NCBI GenBank assembly: GCA_947176675.1
Contig: CAMWRN010000049.1
Location: forward strand, 1 to 12,210
Direction: 5' to 3'
Length of the DNA stretch: 12,210 bases
DNA from: an uncultured Clostridia bacterium
GTDB taxonomy: Bacteria; Bacillota; Clostridia; Oscillospirales; Ruminococcaceae
Shown here: in pieces, positions 1 to 6,731 of the stretch
Layout: each line of letters starts with the position of its first letter
Numbering within the stretch: position 1 is the first letter of the stretch
Translations under genes and position numbers: made by a program
The notes under the pieces: model-generated
The model's input: the letters and a program-made list of their open reading frames with translations, nothing else
Told to the model about the DNA's origin: nothing
The model's database searches: none

Positions 1-14
1 AAATCCGCAAAAGT

Positions 15-407
15 CTAGTTAAGCGCTCCGTTTTCTGCATAGCCCATTGCGGTATCGGTCTCCCGGTCTGCTTCGATAGTATCACGGCAGAAATCCTCCA
101 GCGCAGCGCTTATTTTGCGGCACACATCATCGTTTCCCGAAAGTACGGGATATTCCGCATAAAACGTGCTTATCAAAAATCCCGCCGGATGATAAATCTC
201 CTCCTGAATAACGCCGCTTTCATACCAACTCATTTCACCGAATTCTTCCCATATCCTTTCGGGAAGCTGCACCGGCTCGGTCTCCGCCGCTGTCTCTGCG
301 GAAGTAACGGACGTTTCGTCGGGCATTTCCTCGTGAGAGCAGCCTGTCTGGAGCAGCATAAAGGCCGCAATGACCGAAAAAGCCGCCGGTAAAATTTTTC
401 TTTTCAT
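15..407 (-). CDS. Short secreted lipoprotein, possibly truncated
   Basis: Predicted 130-residue lipoprotein of unknown function. A Lys/Arg N-terminus and a hydrophobic stretch (about 5-20) lead to a lipobox ending LQTGC, with Cys23 as the likely lipidation site after signal peptidase II cleavage. An acidic Thr/Glu-rich spacer follows, then a segment from about residue 65 (YHPAGFLISTFYAEYPVLSG) that resembles the start of the DUF4163/DUF3298 domain found in extracytoplasmic proteins such as RsiV or PdaC. That resemblance is from memory of the pattern. Those proteins are usually clearly longer, and this one stops at a TAG (15-17) soon after the domain begins; the frame is open again for the few remaining bases, so a nonsense mutation or truncation is possible. 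The start is set by GGAGG at 415-419, 7 bases before the ATG. Its start and reality are fairly sure; function is not. Confidence 0.7.
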   Translation of the reverse strand: MKRKILPAAFSVIAAFMLLQTGCSHEEMPDETSVTSAETAAETEPVQLPERIWEEFGEMSWYESGVIQEEIYHPAGFLISTFYAEYPVLSGNDDVCRKISAALEDFCRDTIEADRETDTAMGYAENGALN

Positions 408-438
408 AGCAGTACCTCCAATAAAATTATTTTATTAA

Positions 439-467
439 AGTGTACAGCAAATTTTACCGCAGCGCAA
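439..467 (-). promoter_or_regulatory. Possible SigA promoter for the lipoprotein gene
   Basis: On the minus strand TTGCGC (462-467) and TACACT (439-444) are separated by 17 bases, which would start transcription about 25 bases before the lipoprotein ATG. The -35 is a moderate match and the -10 a fair one, so this is only a candidate. Confidence 0.3.
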
Positions 468-658
468 CAACACTTCGTTGACAATTCGGCTACAATACGG
501 TAACGTTCCCGCAGGTATTTATCTTACGCTTTCCGTGACGACAATTTCGCTGTTAATCTGCTGTTTTATCTTTCCGTGAAAAATTCAACGCCCCAATCGT
601 CACAATAACCAAAAAAGCCCCGCAAAGCCCCACGATTTTCGGCACGTCCCCGTCTCTT

Positions 659-723
659 AAAAACGAACAAAGGGGCGGGGCATAAGCAAACGGAAAAATC
701 CGTTCACCTATACCGTTCGCCCC
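659..723 (-). terminator. Putative intrinsic terminator of argG
   Basis: Downstream of argG on the minus strand, GGGGCG (718-723) can pair with CGCCCC (672-677). Alternatively GCGAACGG can pair with CCGTTTGC through one G-U pair. A smaller perfect 6-bp hairpin (689-704) lies inside. A T-rich stretch with a run of five T follows on the minus strand (659-671). The interior is long and the T-tract interrupted, so this is a weak or unusual terminator. Confidence 0.35.
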
Positions 724-740
724 GAATATTCTGTTGAATT

Positions 741-1970
741 TTACTTGCTGTCACGCTTAGCGTCCAACATAGCTTTTACCTTGATAGGCAATCCGAACAG
801 GTTGATAAAGCCTGCGGAATCAGCCTGATTGTAAACGTGATCCTCGTCGAAAGTAGCAACTTCCTCGTCGTAAAGAGTATATGGAGAAGTTACGCCCGCG
901 TTGATGATATTACCCTTGTAGAGCTTCAGCTTAACGTCGCCCGTAACAGTCTCCTGAGTCTTGTCAACAAAAGCGGACAGAGCTTCGCGGAGCGGTGTGT
1001 ACCACTGACCGTTATAAACGATATCCGCAAAATCGATCGCAAGCTTCTGCTTCATGCGCTGCGTAGCCTTGTCGAGAGTAATAGTTTCCAGCACGTCGTG
1101 TGCGTGATAAAGGATAGTTCCGCCGGGAGTCTCATAAACGCCTCTGGACTTCATACCCACCAGACGGTTCTCAACGATGTCAGCAAGACCTATACCGTTG
1201 TCGCCGCCAAGCTTATTGAGAGTTTTAACGATATCAACGCCGCCCATAGCCTTTCCGTCAATAGCTGTGGGAACGCCCTTTTCAAAATGAATAGTAACAT
1301 AAGTAGGCTTGTCGGGAGCCTGAATGGGAGATACTCCCAGTTCAAGGAAGCCCTCCTTCTCGTACTGAGGCTCGTTGGCGGGGTTTTCCAGATCGAGACC
1401 CTCGTGAGAAAGGTGCCACAGGTTTTTATCCTTAGAGTAATTGGTTTCTCTGTTTATTTTAAGAGGAATGTTATGAGCTTCGGCGTAGTCGATCTCTTCG
1501 TCTCTGGACTTGATGTTCCATGTTCTCCAGGGAGCGATTATCTCCATTTCGGGAGCGAAAGCCTTGATAGTCAGCTCAAATCTGACCTGATCGTTTCCCT
1601 TGCCTGTGCAGCCGTGACAGATAGCGTCAGCGCCCTCTTTCTTGGCAATTTCAACTATTCTCTTAGCAATAACGGGTCTTGCAAAGGAAGTGCCGAGAAG
1701 ATATCTTCCCTCGTATACCGCGCCCGCCTTAACGGTAGGGAATACGAAATCCTCAACGAATTCCTTGTTCAGATCCTCGATGTAAAGCTTGCTTGCGCCT
1801 GTCTTGATAGCCTTTTCCTCCAGACCGTCAAGCTCTGTGCCCTGACCTACGTCACCCGAAACAGCAATAACTTCACAGTTGTTGTAATTCTCCTTGAGCC
1901 ATGGGATAATGATAGAAGTATCGAGACCGCCGGAATAAGCGAGGACTACTTTTTTGATTTCTTTAGCCAT
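741..1970 (-). CDS. argG: Argininosuccinate synthase
   Basis: Cytoplasmic enzyme that joins citrulline and aspartate, using ATP, to make argininosuccinate, the penultimate step of arginine synthesis. The 409-residue length is normal for the family. Visible hallmarks are the N-type ATP pyrophosphatase loop AYSGGLDTS (11-19), YEGRYLLGTSFARP (86-99), HGCTGKGNDQVRFE (119-132) and NLWHLSHEG (183-191). The frame continues upstream, but the ATG at 1968-1970 is chosen because the family starts just before the ATP loop and because TCCTCC on the plus strand (GGAGGA on the coding strand, 1978-1983) sits 7 bases away. It has its own strong promoter, and no argH lies in the window. The gene appears intact; the assignment is very secure. 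Confidence 0.97.
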   Translation of the reverse strand: MAKEIKKVVLAYSGGLDTSIIIPWLKENYNNCEVIAVSGDVGQGTELDGLEEKAIKTGASKLYIEDLNKEFVEDFVFPTVKAGAVYEGRYLLGTSFARPVIAKRIVEIAKKEGADAICHGCTGKGNDQVRFELTIKAFAPEMEIIAPWRTWNIKSRDEEIDYAEAHNIPLKINRETNYSKDKNLWHLSHEGLDLENPANEPQYEKEGFLELGVSPIQAPDKPTYVTIHFEKGVPTAIDGKAMGGVDIVKTLNKLGGDNGIGLADIVENRLVGMKSRGVYETPGGTILYHAHDVLETITLDKATQRMKQKLAIDFADIVYNGQWYTPLREALSAFVDKTQETVTGDVKLKLYKGNIINAGVTSPYTLYDEEVATFDEDHVYNQADSAGFINLFGLPIKVKAMLDAKRDSK

Positions 1971-2015
1971 TTTAAATTCCTCCGAAAAACAATAAAAAAA
2001 TAAAGTACAAGAATA

Positions 2016-2043
2016 ATTATACACCATATAAAAGCTTTGTCAA
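2016..2043 (-). promoter_or_regulatory. SigA promoter of argG
   Basis: On the minus strand a perfect TTGACA (2038-2043) and a perfect TATAAT (2016-2021) are separated by 16 bases. Transcription would begin near 2009, leaving a leader of about 40 bases that contains the SD site and no obvious riboswitch. The region upstream is very AT-rich, which could act as an UP-like element. Confidence 0.85.
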
Positions 2044-2104
2044 GTATTTTTGCATATTTTTATAAAAAAATTTGTTAATATACAAAAATTAATGCATAAA
2101 CAAG

Positions 2105-2132
2105 AAATTATACATAAAATAATGTATAATTT
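2105..2132. promoter_or_regulatory. AT-rich inverted repeat upstream of argG promoter, possible operator
   Basis: Perfect 11-bp arms AAATTATACAT (2105-2115) and ATGTATAATTT (2122-2132) flank a 6-base spacer, about 60 bases upstream of the argG -35 box. The AT-rich, TGTAT-containing arms loosely recall arginine-repressor (ArgR) boxes, and the position next to argG makes that plausible. The match to any ArgR consensus is partial. Its distance from the promoter would require looping or a second site. Confidence 0.35.
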
Positions 2133-2147
2133 TCAAAAATCGCATCC

Positions 2148-2325
2148 TCAGGCGGTGAAGCCGCCGACTCAAGCTGGTCGAGCTGAGCACAGCTCGCAGA
2201 AGTCCAGAGGGCGGAGCCCTTTGGTCGCGCTCCGCAGAGCGCGAAATCCTTTTCGTTCAAAACGGAGCAGGAGGTGAGAAACGCGACAGCGTTTCGAGGA
2301 GGGGCGAACACGACCGCCCCTCCTT
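2148..2325. repeat. GC-rich array of stem-loops, probable interspersed structured repeat
   Basis: A GC-rich island in AT-rich flanks folds almost continuously into hairpins: 2151-2165 (5 bp), 2179-2196 (7 bp, loop AGCA), 2208-2220 (AGGGC/GCCCT), 2225-2244 (8 bp, loop CGCA), 2278-2295 (7 bp, loop GACA) and 2297-2324 (10 bp, 8-base loop). The pieces around GGGCGGAGCCC and CGCGCTCCGCAGAGCGCG resemble repeats that I recall recurring between genes in Ruminococcaceae and relatives. Only one copy is in the window, so its repeated nature is inferred. Short open frames crossing it look like by-products of the repeat. It lies upstream of the argG promoter and just beyond the terminator of the RHH gene. 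It may be a palindromic or MITE-like element or a structured RNA. Confidence 0.6.
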
Positions 2326-2340
2326 GTAACGGTACACAAC

Positions 2341-2379
2341 AAAGAAAAAATCCAAAACGTCACAGTGTGACATTTTGGA
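2341..2379 (-). terminator. Intrinsic terminator of the RHH gene
   Basis: Reading the minus strand, TCCAAAA (2373-2379) pairs with TTTTGGA (2351-2357), and inside it GTCAC/GTGAC pairs around a 3-base loop after one mismatch. The hairpin is followed by TTTTTTCTTT (2341-2350). It begins 22 bases after the RHH stop codon. Confidence 0.8.
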
Positions 2380-2401
2380 CGAACAAATCAAAAAGGTGCA
2401 G

Positions 2402-2584
2402 TCACTGATTTTCCAGAACATCAAGAGCGCGTTTAATAAATTCCGATTTGGAAATCTTCATGTCACGGCAATAACTATCCAAACGCTCTTTCAGTTCGGG
2501 AGCAACGGAAACAGAAAAATGTTTGTAATGACTTTTTGCATATTCTCTTTTATATTCTGTCGCATTAAATTTTTTCTTTTCCAT
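2402..2584 (-). CDS. Small ribbon-helix-helix DNA-binding protein (Arc/CopG type)
   Basis: A 60-residue basic protein with the layout of a ribbon-helix-helix regulator. A Lys-rich N-terminus is followed by a short beta strand (HFSVSVAPE, about 22-30), helix A (ELKERLDSYCRDM), a turn (KIS) and helix B (KSEFIKRALDVLE). Such proteins bind DNA as dimers, inserting the beta ribbon in the major groove; roles range from antitoxins to auto-repressors. The start is the ATG at 2582-2584 with a weak SD-like AAGGCGG at 2591-2597. It diverges from an 89-residue protein gene, and the shared region contains repeated AGAYGT half-sites (2623-2658) that it could recognise. No toxin-like partner is evident. Fold call is confident; target and role are inferred. 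Confidence 0.8.
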   Translation of the reverse strand: MEKKKFNATEYKREYAKSHYKHFSVSVAPELKERLDSYCRDMKISKSEFIKRALDVLENQ

Positions 2585-2622
2585 AAAACACCGCCTTGCA
2601 ATTTAAAATAAGTTAACTATTT

Positions 2623-2658
2623 AGACGTATTTATTTAATTACATCTATGCTCAGATGT
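2623..2658. promoter_or_regulatory. Candidate operator: three AGAYGT half-sites
   Basis: AGACGT (2623-2628), ACATCT (2641-2646, the reverse orientation) and AGATGT (2653-2658) are spaced about 12-18 bases apart between the divergent genes. The last two form a perfect inverted repeat with a 6-base spacer. AGTTAACT, another perfect palindrome, lies at 2611-2618. The sites overlap the upstream part of the promoter at 2658-2666. Short alternating half-sites of this kind fit RHH operators, but binding is an inference. Confidence 0.4.
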
Positions 2659-2666
2659 GATATAAT
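2658..2666 (+). promoter_or_regulatory. Extended -10 promoter of the 89-residue protein gene
   Basis: TGATATAAT is a perfect TATAAT with the TGn extension. The -35 region (about 2638-2644) is a poor match, as is common for extended -10 promoters. Transcription would begin near 2673. Confidence 0.65.
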
Positions 2667-2684
2667 TCACTCATAGCACAAAGT

Positions 2685-2694
2685 CAAACGTTTG
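2685..2694. promoter_or_regulatory. Palindrome CAAACGTTTG in the leader
   Basis: A perfect 10-bp palindrome between the predicted transcription start and the SD site of the 89-residue protein gene. It could be a repressor site; no known regulator can be named. Confidence 0.25.
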
Positions 2695-2731
2695 TCTGGA
2701 ACTATAAATCTACAACAAAGGAGCAATAGCA

Positions 2732-3001
2732 ATGGACAGTAGCTTAAAAAAATACTACTACTCCGACCTGTGCGAAGTAAATACCCCTGCCGTTTATTCC
2801 AATGCAGCGACCGAAGCTTTTTGTAAAAAAGAGGAGCTTTACAAAGCGCTTCAGAAAAACCTCAGCAAAGAAGACTTCTCTATGTTTGAGGACTATCTCG
2901 AAAAAAACGGAACGATAAACTCCGAGGACAATTACCACTCTTTTTGCTGCGGCATCAGAACAGTGGTCAAATTTATTGCAGACGCGTTCACATCAATATA
3001 A
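2732..3001 (+). CDS. 89-residue protein of unknown function
   Basis: Not confidently recognised. It is a soluble, mostly helical protein. A Tyr-rich N-terminus (KKYYYSDL, 6-13) is followed by a charged helix (about 28-45), LSKEDFSMFEDYLEK (about 44-58) and a C-terminal FCCGIRTVVKFIADAF segment that could be an amphipathic helix. This layout recalls the small DUF6809-like proteins of Clostridia, in which a short C-terminal helix follows a 'F..G.R' motif, but the match is loose. AAGGAG at 2718-2723, 8 bases before the ATG, supports the start. It has its own extended -10 promoter and diverges from the RHH gene, which may regulate it. There is no signal peptide or clear membrane segment. That it is a real gene is likely, from promoter plus SD plus composition. 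Confidence 0.75.
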   Translation: MDSSLKKYYYSDLCEVNTPAVYSNAATEAFCKKEELYKALQKNLSKEDFSMFEDYLEKNGTINSEDNYHSFCCGIRTVVKFIADAFTSI

Positions 3002-3049
3002 CGCCTGCAATACTCAACCGCCAAAAACTTTGAAAGGACAGTTCTCCAA

Positions 3050-3910
3050 TTATGTATTCGGTTTAATATCTATTATAACTACCTCGGGCTGATTAAAAAC
3101 CCTCGGCAGCATATTCTTGCAAAGTCCTCTGCTGACGATCATCTCGGTAGTGCCGTCCTCAAGCAGGTACCGCCCTCCCGCATACTTCGGGAATATTCCC
3201 TGATTCGGCGCGTACAGACCATTCAATATCCCCGGGATTATAACCTGTCCGCCGTGTGCATGACCGCACACCACAAGATCGAAGCCGTGTCCGCTGTACA
3301 GATCCACAAGGTCGGGACGGTGAGACATAAATACCGTGAATAGATCGTCTCCCGCATTTTCGTAACAAGCGGAAAGCTGCGTAAACGGCAGCGAGTTATC
3401 CGCACCCGAAATGCGTATCGCCTGCCCCGAGGTCTCAAAAACCTCGCTGTCCCCCTCCATGACCTTTACCCCGTAGGAGCGGAACATTTCCTTTATAGCA
3501 TCGCACTCTCCCGACCACTCCTCGTGGTTTCCCACAACATAGTAACAGCGGTATCTGCACGTAAGCTTCTCAAGCAGCTCCTCCGTATGCTTATGGGAAC
3601 GGACATTTTCTGCAATGTCCCCCGCAAGCAGAACAACGTCGGGGTTTTGCTCATCTATCGTATCAACAAGCACCTGCTGACCAATACCGTAGCTGCTGCT
3701 GTGAAAATCTGTGAGCAAAGCTACCCTTACGGGATTTTGTACCTTGTCCGAAAAAATTTCATATACGGGAACTGTAATACCTGTATCCAGCGCTGCGGCG
3801 GCTATCAGCAAAAGCCACCCCGCGCTGATGCAGGCAATTCTTTTCCCTTTCGGCGAAAGACTGCTCCACCATCTGACTATCAACGCCTGTTTTTTATTTC
3901 CCGACGACAT
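3050..3910 (-). CDS. Membrane-anchored calcineurin-like metallophosphoesterase (YkuE/YaeI type)
   Basis: A 286-residue two-metal phosphoesterase. A cytoplasmic basic N-terminus and one membrane helix (about 27-42) place the catalytic domain outside. The family metal ligands are in order: DFH (68-70), GD (97-98), GNHE (127-130), MSHRP with His197, and GHAHGG (216-221). This order matches the YkuE/YaeI group, some of which act on lipid-linked phosphate such as UDP-diacylglucosamine; the substrate here is not determinable. It is the last gene of the pul-pnp-mpe operon. The ATG at 3908-3910 follows the pnp stop after one base (TAATATG), suggesting translational coupling, and is preceded by an AAAGG SD site. 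A TTG at 3926-3928, inside the pnp end, would add six residues but would put the SD site inside the gene. Confidence 0.88.
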   Translation of the reverse strand: MSSGNKKQALIVRWWSSLSPKGKRIACISAGWLLLIAAAALDTGITVPVYEIFSDKVQNPVRVALLTDFHSSSYGIGQQVLVDTIDEQNPDVVLLAGDIAENVRSHKHTEELLEKLTCRYRCYYVVGNHEEWSGECDAIKEMFRSYGVKVMEGDSEVFETSGQAIRISGADNSLPFTQLSACYENAGDDLFTVFMSHRPDLVDLYSGHGFDLVVCGHAHGGQVIIPGILNGLYAPNQGIFPKYAGGRYLLEDGTTEMIVSRGLCKNMLPRVFNQPEVVIIDIKPNT

Positions 3911-3911
3911 A

Positions 3912-4751
3912 TTACAATGCCTTTCCAAGTCTTATCACCGATTCCGTGATAAGCTTTTTGAACAGGGGAGCGGCTTTGTCGGCTGTCTCCTGAACCTCTG
4001 CATGAGTGAGAGGCTTGTCGGTAATTCCGCACGCCATGTTGGATATGCAGGAAATTCCCACGGTTTTGAGCCCCGCATGATTAGCAGCAACCGCTTCGCA
4101 TGCCGTGGACATTCCCACCGCATCCGCGCCCAGTGTGCGGACCATTCTTATCTCCGCAGGGGACTCGTAATTCGGTCCTGTAAGCTGAATGTAAACGCCC
4201 TCCTGCAATGATATCCCCAGATCCCTTGCAGTATTACGGACAATTTCACGCAGATCTCTGTCATAAATATTGCTCATGTCGGGAAACCTTACTCCCAGCT
4301 CCTCGGCGTTCTCCCCGATAAGCGGCGAGGGAGCCATATTTATGTGGTCGGATATCAGCATAAAATCGCCCGCCCTAAAGTCCTTGTTCACGCCTCCCGC
4401 CGCGTTTGTCAGCAGAAGTATCTTCGCACCCATCATCTTCATAAGACGAACCGGCAGAACCACATCCTCCATTTTGTATCCCTCGTAATAGTGAACGCGC
4501 CCCTGCATGATGACTACCTTAACGTCCCCCACATATCCGAAAACAAACCGTCCCTTGTGTCCCTGAACGGTGGATATCGGGAAGTCCTCTATATCGCCGT
4601 AGTCAAGAACGGCTTCGGTTTTTATGCCGTCCGCAAAGTCTCCAAGTCCCGAACCCAGAACCAGTGCAACATCGGGTTCAAAGTTTATCTTGGACTTAAA
4701 ACAGGCATAGCATTTTTCAAGACGCTCGTAAATTTTACTCATATCTGACAT
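3912..4751 (-). CDS. Purine nucleoside phosphorylase (trimeric, PNP class I)
   Basis: Cytoplasmic enzyme that splits purine nucleosides with phosphate into free base and ribose 1-phosphate, in purine salvage. The 279-residue length is usual for the trimeric family. Visible motifs are the phosphate-binding LGSGLG (32-37), His65, RVHYYEG (85-91), TNAAGG (115-120), TGPNYESPAE (191-200), AVGMSTACEA (211-220) and SNMACGI (237-243). Asn238 aligns with the Asn that, in mammalian PNP, prefers 6-oxopurines, so inosine and guanosine are the likely substrates. It is 15 bases downstream of the pullulanase gene and one base upstream of the phosphoesterase, so an operon member. Two ATGs lie at 4749-4751 and 4740-4742; GAGG and AAAGGA fit either, so the first three residues are uncertain. 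Symbols punA, pnp and deoD are all used for this family. Confidence 0.93.
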   Translation of the reverse strand: MSDMSKIYERLEKCYACFKSKINFEPDVALVLGSGLGDFADGIKTEAVLDYGDIEDFPISTVQGHKGRFVFGYVGDVKVVIMQGRVHYYEGYKMEDVVLPVRLMKMMGAKILLLTNAAGGVNKDFRAGDFMLISDHINMAPSPLIGENAEELGVRFPDMSNIYDRDLREIVRNTARDLGISLQEGVYIQLTGPNYESPAEIRMVRTLGADAVGMSTACEAVAANHAGLKTVGISCISNMACGITDKPLTHAEVQETADKAAPLFKKLITESVIRLGKAL

Positions 4752-4766
4752 TCCTTTCCTCAGTTA

Positions 4767-6731
4767 TCAATCCGTTGCAAAAGACTCATATGTCTCCTCC
4801 TCGGGCTCCTGTTTTCTCCTTGCAAGAACTATCGCGCTTATTTCCTTCACGGTGTAGTCGTCCTCGACCGTCCTGATGACCTCAGTACCCGCTCTGCCGC
4901 CTTCAACATAGACCTCGTATTTCCCGAAAGCGTGAAGCGTAACGGGATAATCATTGGGGTTGAAGAACACCACTATCTCCTCGAATTCGTTATCCTCTTT
5001 CAGCACAAATCCAACAACTCTCTGGGGCAGCCTGTCTATGAAGTACATATTTTCACGCACCTCGCTGCCGTTTGCCATTCTGAACGCGCTGTGAGCTTTT
5101 CGGAGTGCAATAAGTCCCTTGTAGTATTCAAACACATGGCGGAACTCGGATTTTCTGTCCCACTTGAGACTGTTTATCGCATCGGGAGAGCGGTAGCTGT
5201 TATGGTCGAACGCCGTTCCGCCGGGAAAAGGCTTTGACCGCAGGAACTCCTGTCCCGCCTGTATAAAGGGTATTCCCTGAGCGAGAAAAACCATCGCAGT
5301 CGCAAGTTTATCCATTTTGATTCGCTTCTCAAAGCTGTCCGTGCCGTTTGTATAGTAGAGTTTGTCCCACAGGGTAAGATTGTCGTGAGCCTCAACATAG
5401 TTCACGCTTTGGTACGGATTATCCGTCCATGCATATTTTTCAAGGTTTGGTATCTGCGGGTGGGGGATTCTTCCGCACATTACCTCGCGGACATACTCCT
5501 CGTTTCCGCTTGCGCCGTTCACATAACCCCTGTCCTTGTTCTCGAAATTGTTGCCCTTGACAGTGTCGCGGAAGTCGTCGCTGAAAAATCCGTAACCCAA
5601 GGTGTGGCGGGCATTGAGCTTCATTGCCCTGTTTTCCCATGCGAGAGGGGAATCACCGCCTGTCCAGCCCTCGCCGTACAGGATAACGTTGGGATTTATC
5701 TCTTTCAGCCGCCTGTGTATCTCGTTAAGCGTCACATTGTCGTAAAGTCCCATAAGGTCGAACCTGAATCCGTCTATCTTATATTCGGAAGCCCAGTAGC
5801 AAAGGCTGTCTATAATGAACTTCCTCGCCATTGCGCGCTCTGTTGCAAATTCGTTTCCGCAGCCGCTGCCGTTGCTGAAATATTCGCCGTTTTCGCCCCA
5901 CAGACGGTAGTAATACTTAGGGTACGTCTTGTTGAAACATGAGTCCGCCGTAGCAAATGTATGGTTGTAGACCACGTCCATAATGACGCCTATTCCTGCC
6001 TTGTGGAGAGCGTAGACCAGCCGTTTCAGCTCGGAAACGCGGGTTCGTCCGTTGTATGGGTCGGTGGAGTAAGAACCCTCGGGAGCATTGAAATTTCTCG
6101 GATCGTATCCCCAGTTGAACTGCGGTTTATGGAGGTCTGTCTCGTCAATACGTTCGTAATCAAATATAGGCATAAGCTGAACGTGGGTAACGCCAAGCTC
6201 CTTGATGTGGTCGATACCTATCTTATCTCCGGCCGCGTTTACAAGTCCATTCTCAACAAAGGCAAGAAAACGTCCCTTATAGCAGAAATTTCCGCTCTTG
6301 TCAATGGAAAAATCACGGACGTGAAGCTCGTACACACAAGCGTCCGTATACTTTTCAAGCGGAACGTAATCCTGATTGTCCCAGCCTGCGGGACTGCACG
6401 CTGCTGTGTCAATGATCATTCCCATAGCGCCGTTTACGCCCACAGAGCGGGCATAAATATCAACAGTCTCCTGTTCAATGCCGTCGTAGGTCATAACATA
6501 CGTATAGTACACGCCGTCCAGATCGCCGAAAGCGGTTTTCGTCCAAACTCCGTCTCTGCCCTTTGTCATCGGAAGTCTGCGGTACGGCTTTTCATCGCGG
6601 CAGCTTTTATAAAGATGCACCCTTGCGCTGTCCGCTTCCGGAGCCCACACCTTGAACTCTGTCTGCTCCTTGGAATATATCGCGCCCAGATCTCCGTCAT
6701 AGGCGTATTTTTCATCAATATGCTTATACAA
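4767..6731 (-). CDS. pulA: Type I pullulanase (GH13 with N-terminal CBM48)
   Basis: Cytoplasmic alpha-1,6-glucan debranching enzyme acting on pullulan, glycogen or starch branches; no signal peptide is present. An N-terminal CBM48-like domain (about 20-105, with EFKVWAPEADSARVHLY) precedes the GH13 barrel. The type I pullulanase signature FNWGYDP is at 205-211. The conserved regions are DVVYNHT (252-258), FRFDLMG with nucleophile Asp325, YGEGW with acid/base Glu354, and VEAHDN with Asp450. Near 654 residues, length is typical. The start is a TTG either way: the one at 6729-6731 lies 9 bases from GGGAG (6741-6745), while the TTG at 6738-6740 directly abuts it, so I prefer 6731. It heads the operon with pnp and the phosphoesterase. 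Linking debranching with nucleoside phosphorolysis is not an obvious pathway. Confidence 0.93.
   Translation of the reverse strand: MYKHIDEKYAYDGDLGAIYSKEQTEFKVWAPEADSARVHLYKSCRDEKPYRRLPMTKGRDGVWTKTAFGDLDGVYYTYVMTYDGIEQETVDIYARSVGVNGAMGMIIDTAACSPAGWDNQDYVPLEKYTDACVYELHVRDFSIDKSGNFCYKGRFLAFVENGLVNAAGDKIGIDHIKELGVTHVQLMPIFDYERIDETDLHKPQFNWGYDPRNFNAPEGSYSTDPYNGRTRVSELKRLVYALHKAGIGVIMDVVYNHTFATADSCFNKTYPKYYYRLWGENGEYFSNGSGCGNEFATERAMARKFIIDSLCYWASEYKIDGFRFDLMGLYDNVTLNEIHRRLKEINPNVILYGEGWTGGDSPLAWENRAMKLNARHTLGYGFFSDDFRDTVKGNNFENKDRGYVNGASGNEEYVREVMCGRIPHPQIPNLEKYAWTDNPYQSVNYVEAHDNLTLWDKLYYTNGTDSFEKRIKMDKLATAMVFLAQGIPFIQAGQEFLRSKPFPGGTAFDHNSYRSPDAINSLKWDRKSEFRHVFEYYKGLIALRKAHSAFRMANGSEVRENMYFIDRLPQRVVGFVLKEDNEFEEIVVFFNPNDYPVTLHAFGKYEVYVEGGRAGTEVIRTVEDDYTVKEISAIVLARRKQEPEEETYESFATD

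Larger units (their letters stand above)
408..740. other. 333-base intergenic region
   Basis: This gap lies between argG and the downstream lipoprotein gene, both on the minus strand. It holds the candidate lipoprotein promoter (439-467) and a GC-rich hairpin region after argG (659-723). It also holds an open minus-strand frame running from within the end of argG to a TAA at 553-555. That frame has no ATG; from a GTG at 643-645 it would give a 30-residue peptide with one hydrophobic helix and a basic tail (see findings). No RNA gene or repeat was recognised. Confidence 0.5.

Noticed and set aside
478..496. TTGACA and TACAAT on the plus strand as a promoter
   Set aside because: The spacing is only 7 bases, and no plus-strand gene follows.
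837..2003. Long plus-strand open frame (388 codons) opposite argG
   Set aside because: argG on the other strand has full family motifs, promoter and SD. The antisense frame has no SD or recognisable domain and mirrors argG codon bias.
2050..2277. 75-codon plus-strand frame across the argG promoter and hairpin array
   Set aside because: It spans a clear promoter and AT-rich non-coding DNA, with no SD and Arg-rich composition produced by the repeat.
2108..2363. Short minus-strand frames across the hairpin array (67 and 64 codons)
   Set aside because: Their sequence follows the palindromic repeat. They lack SD sites and resemble spurious proteins often predicted from such repeats.
2402..3001. 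Classical toxin-antitoxin operon
   Set aside because: The RHH gene and the 89-residue gene diverge rather than overlap in one operon, and the second has no known toxin motif; kept only as a possibility in the findings.
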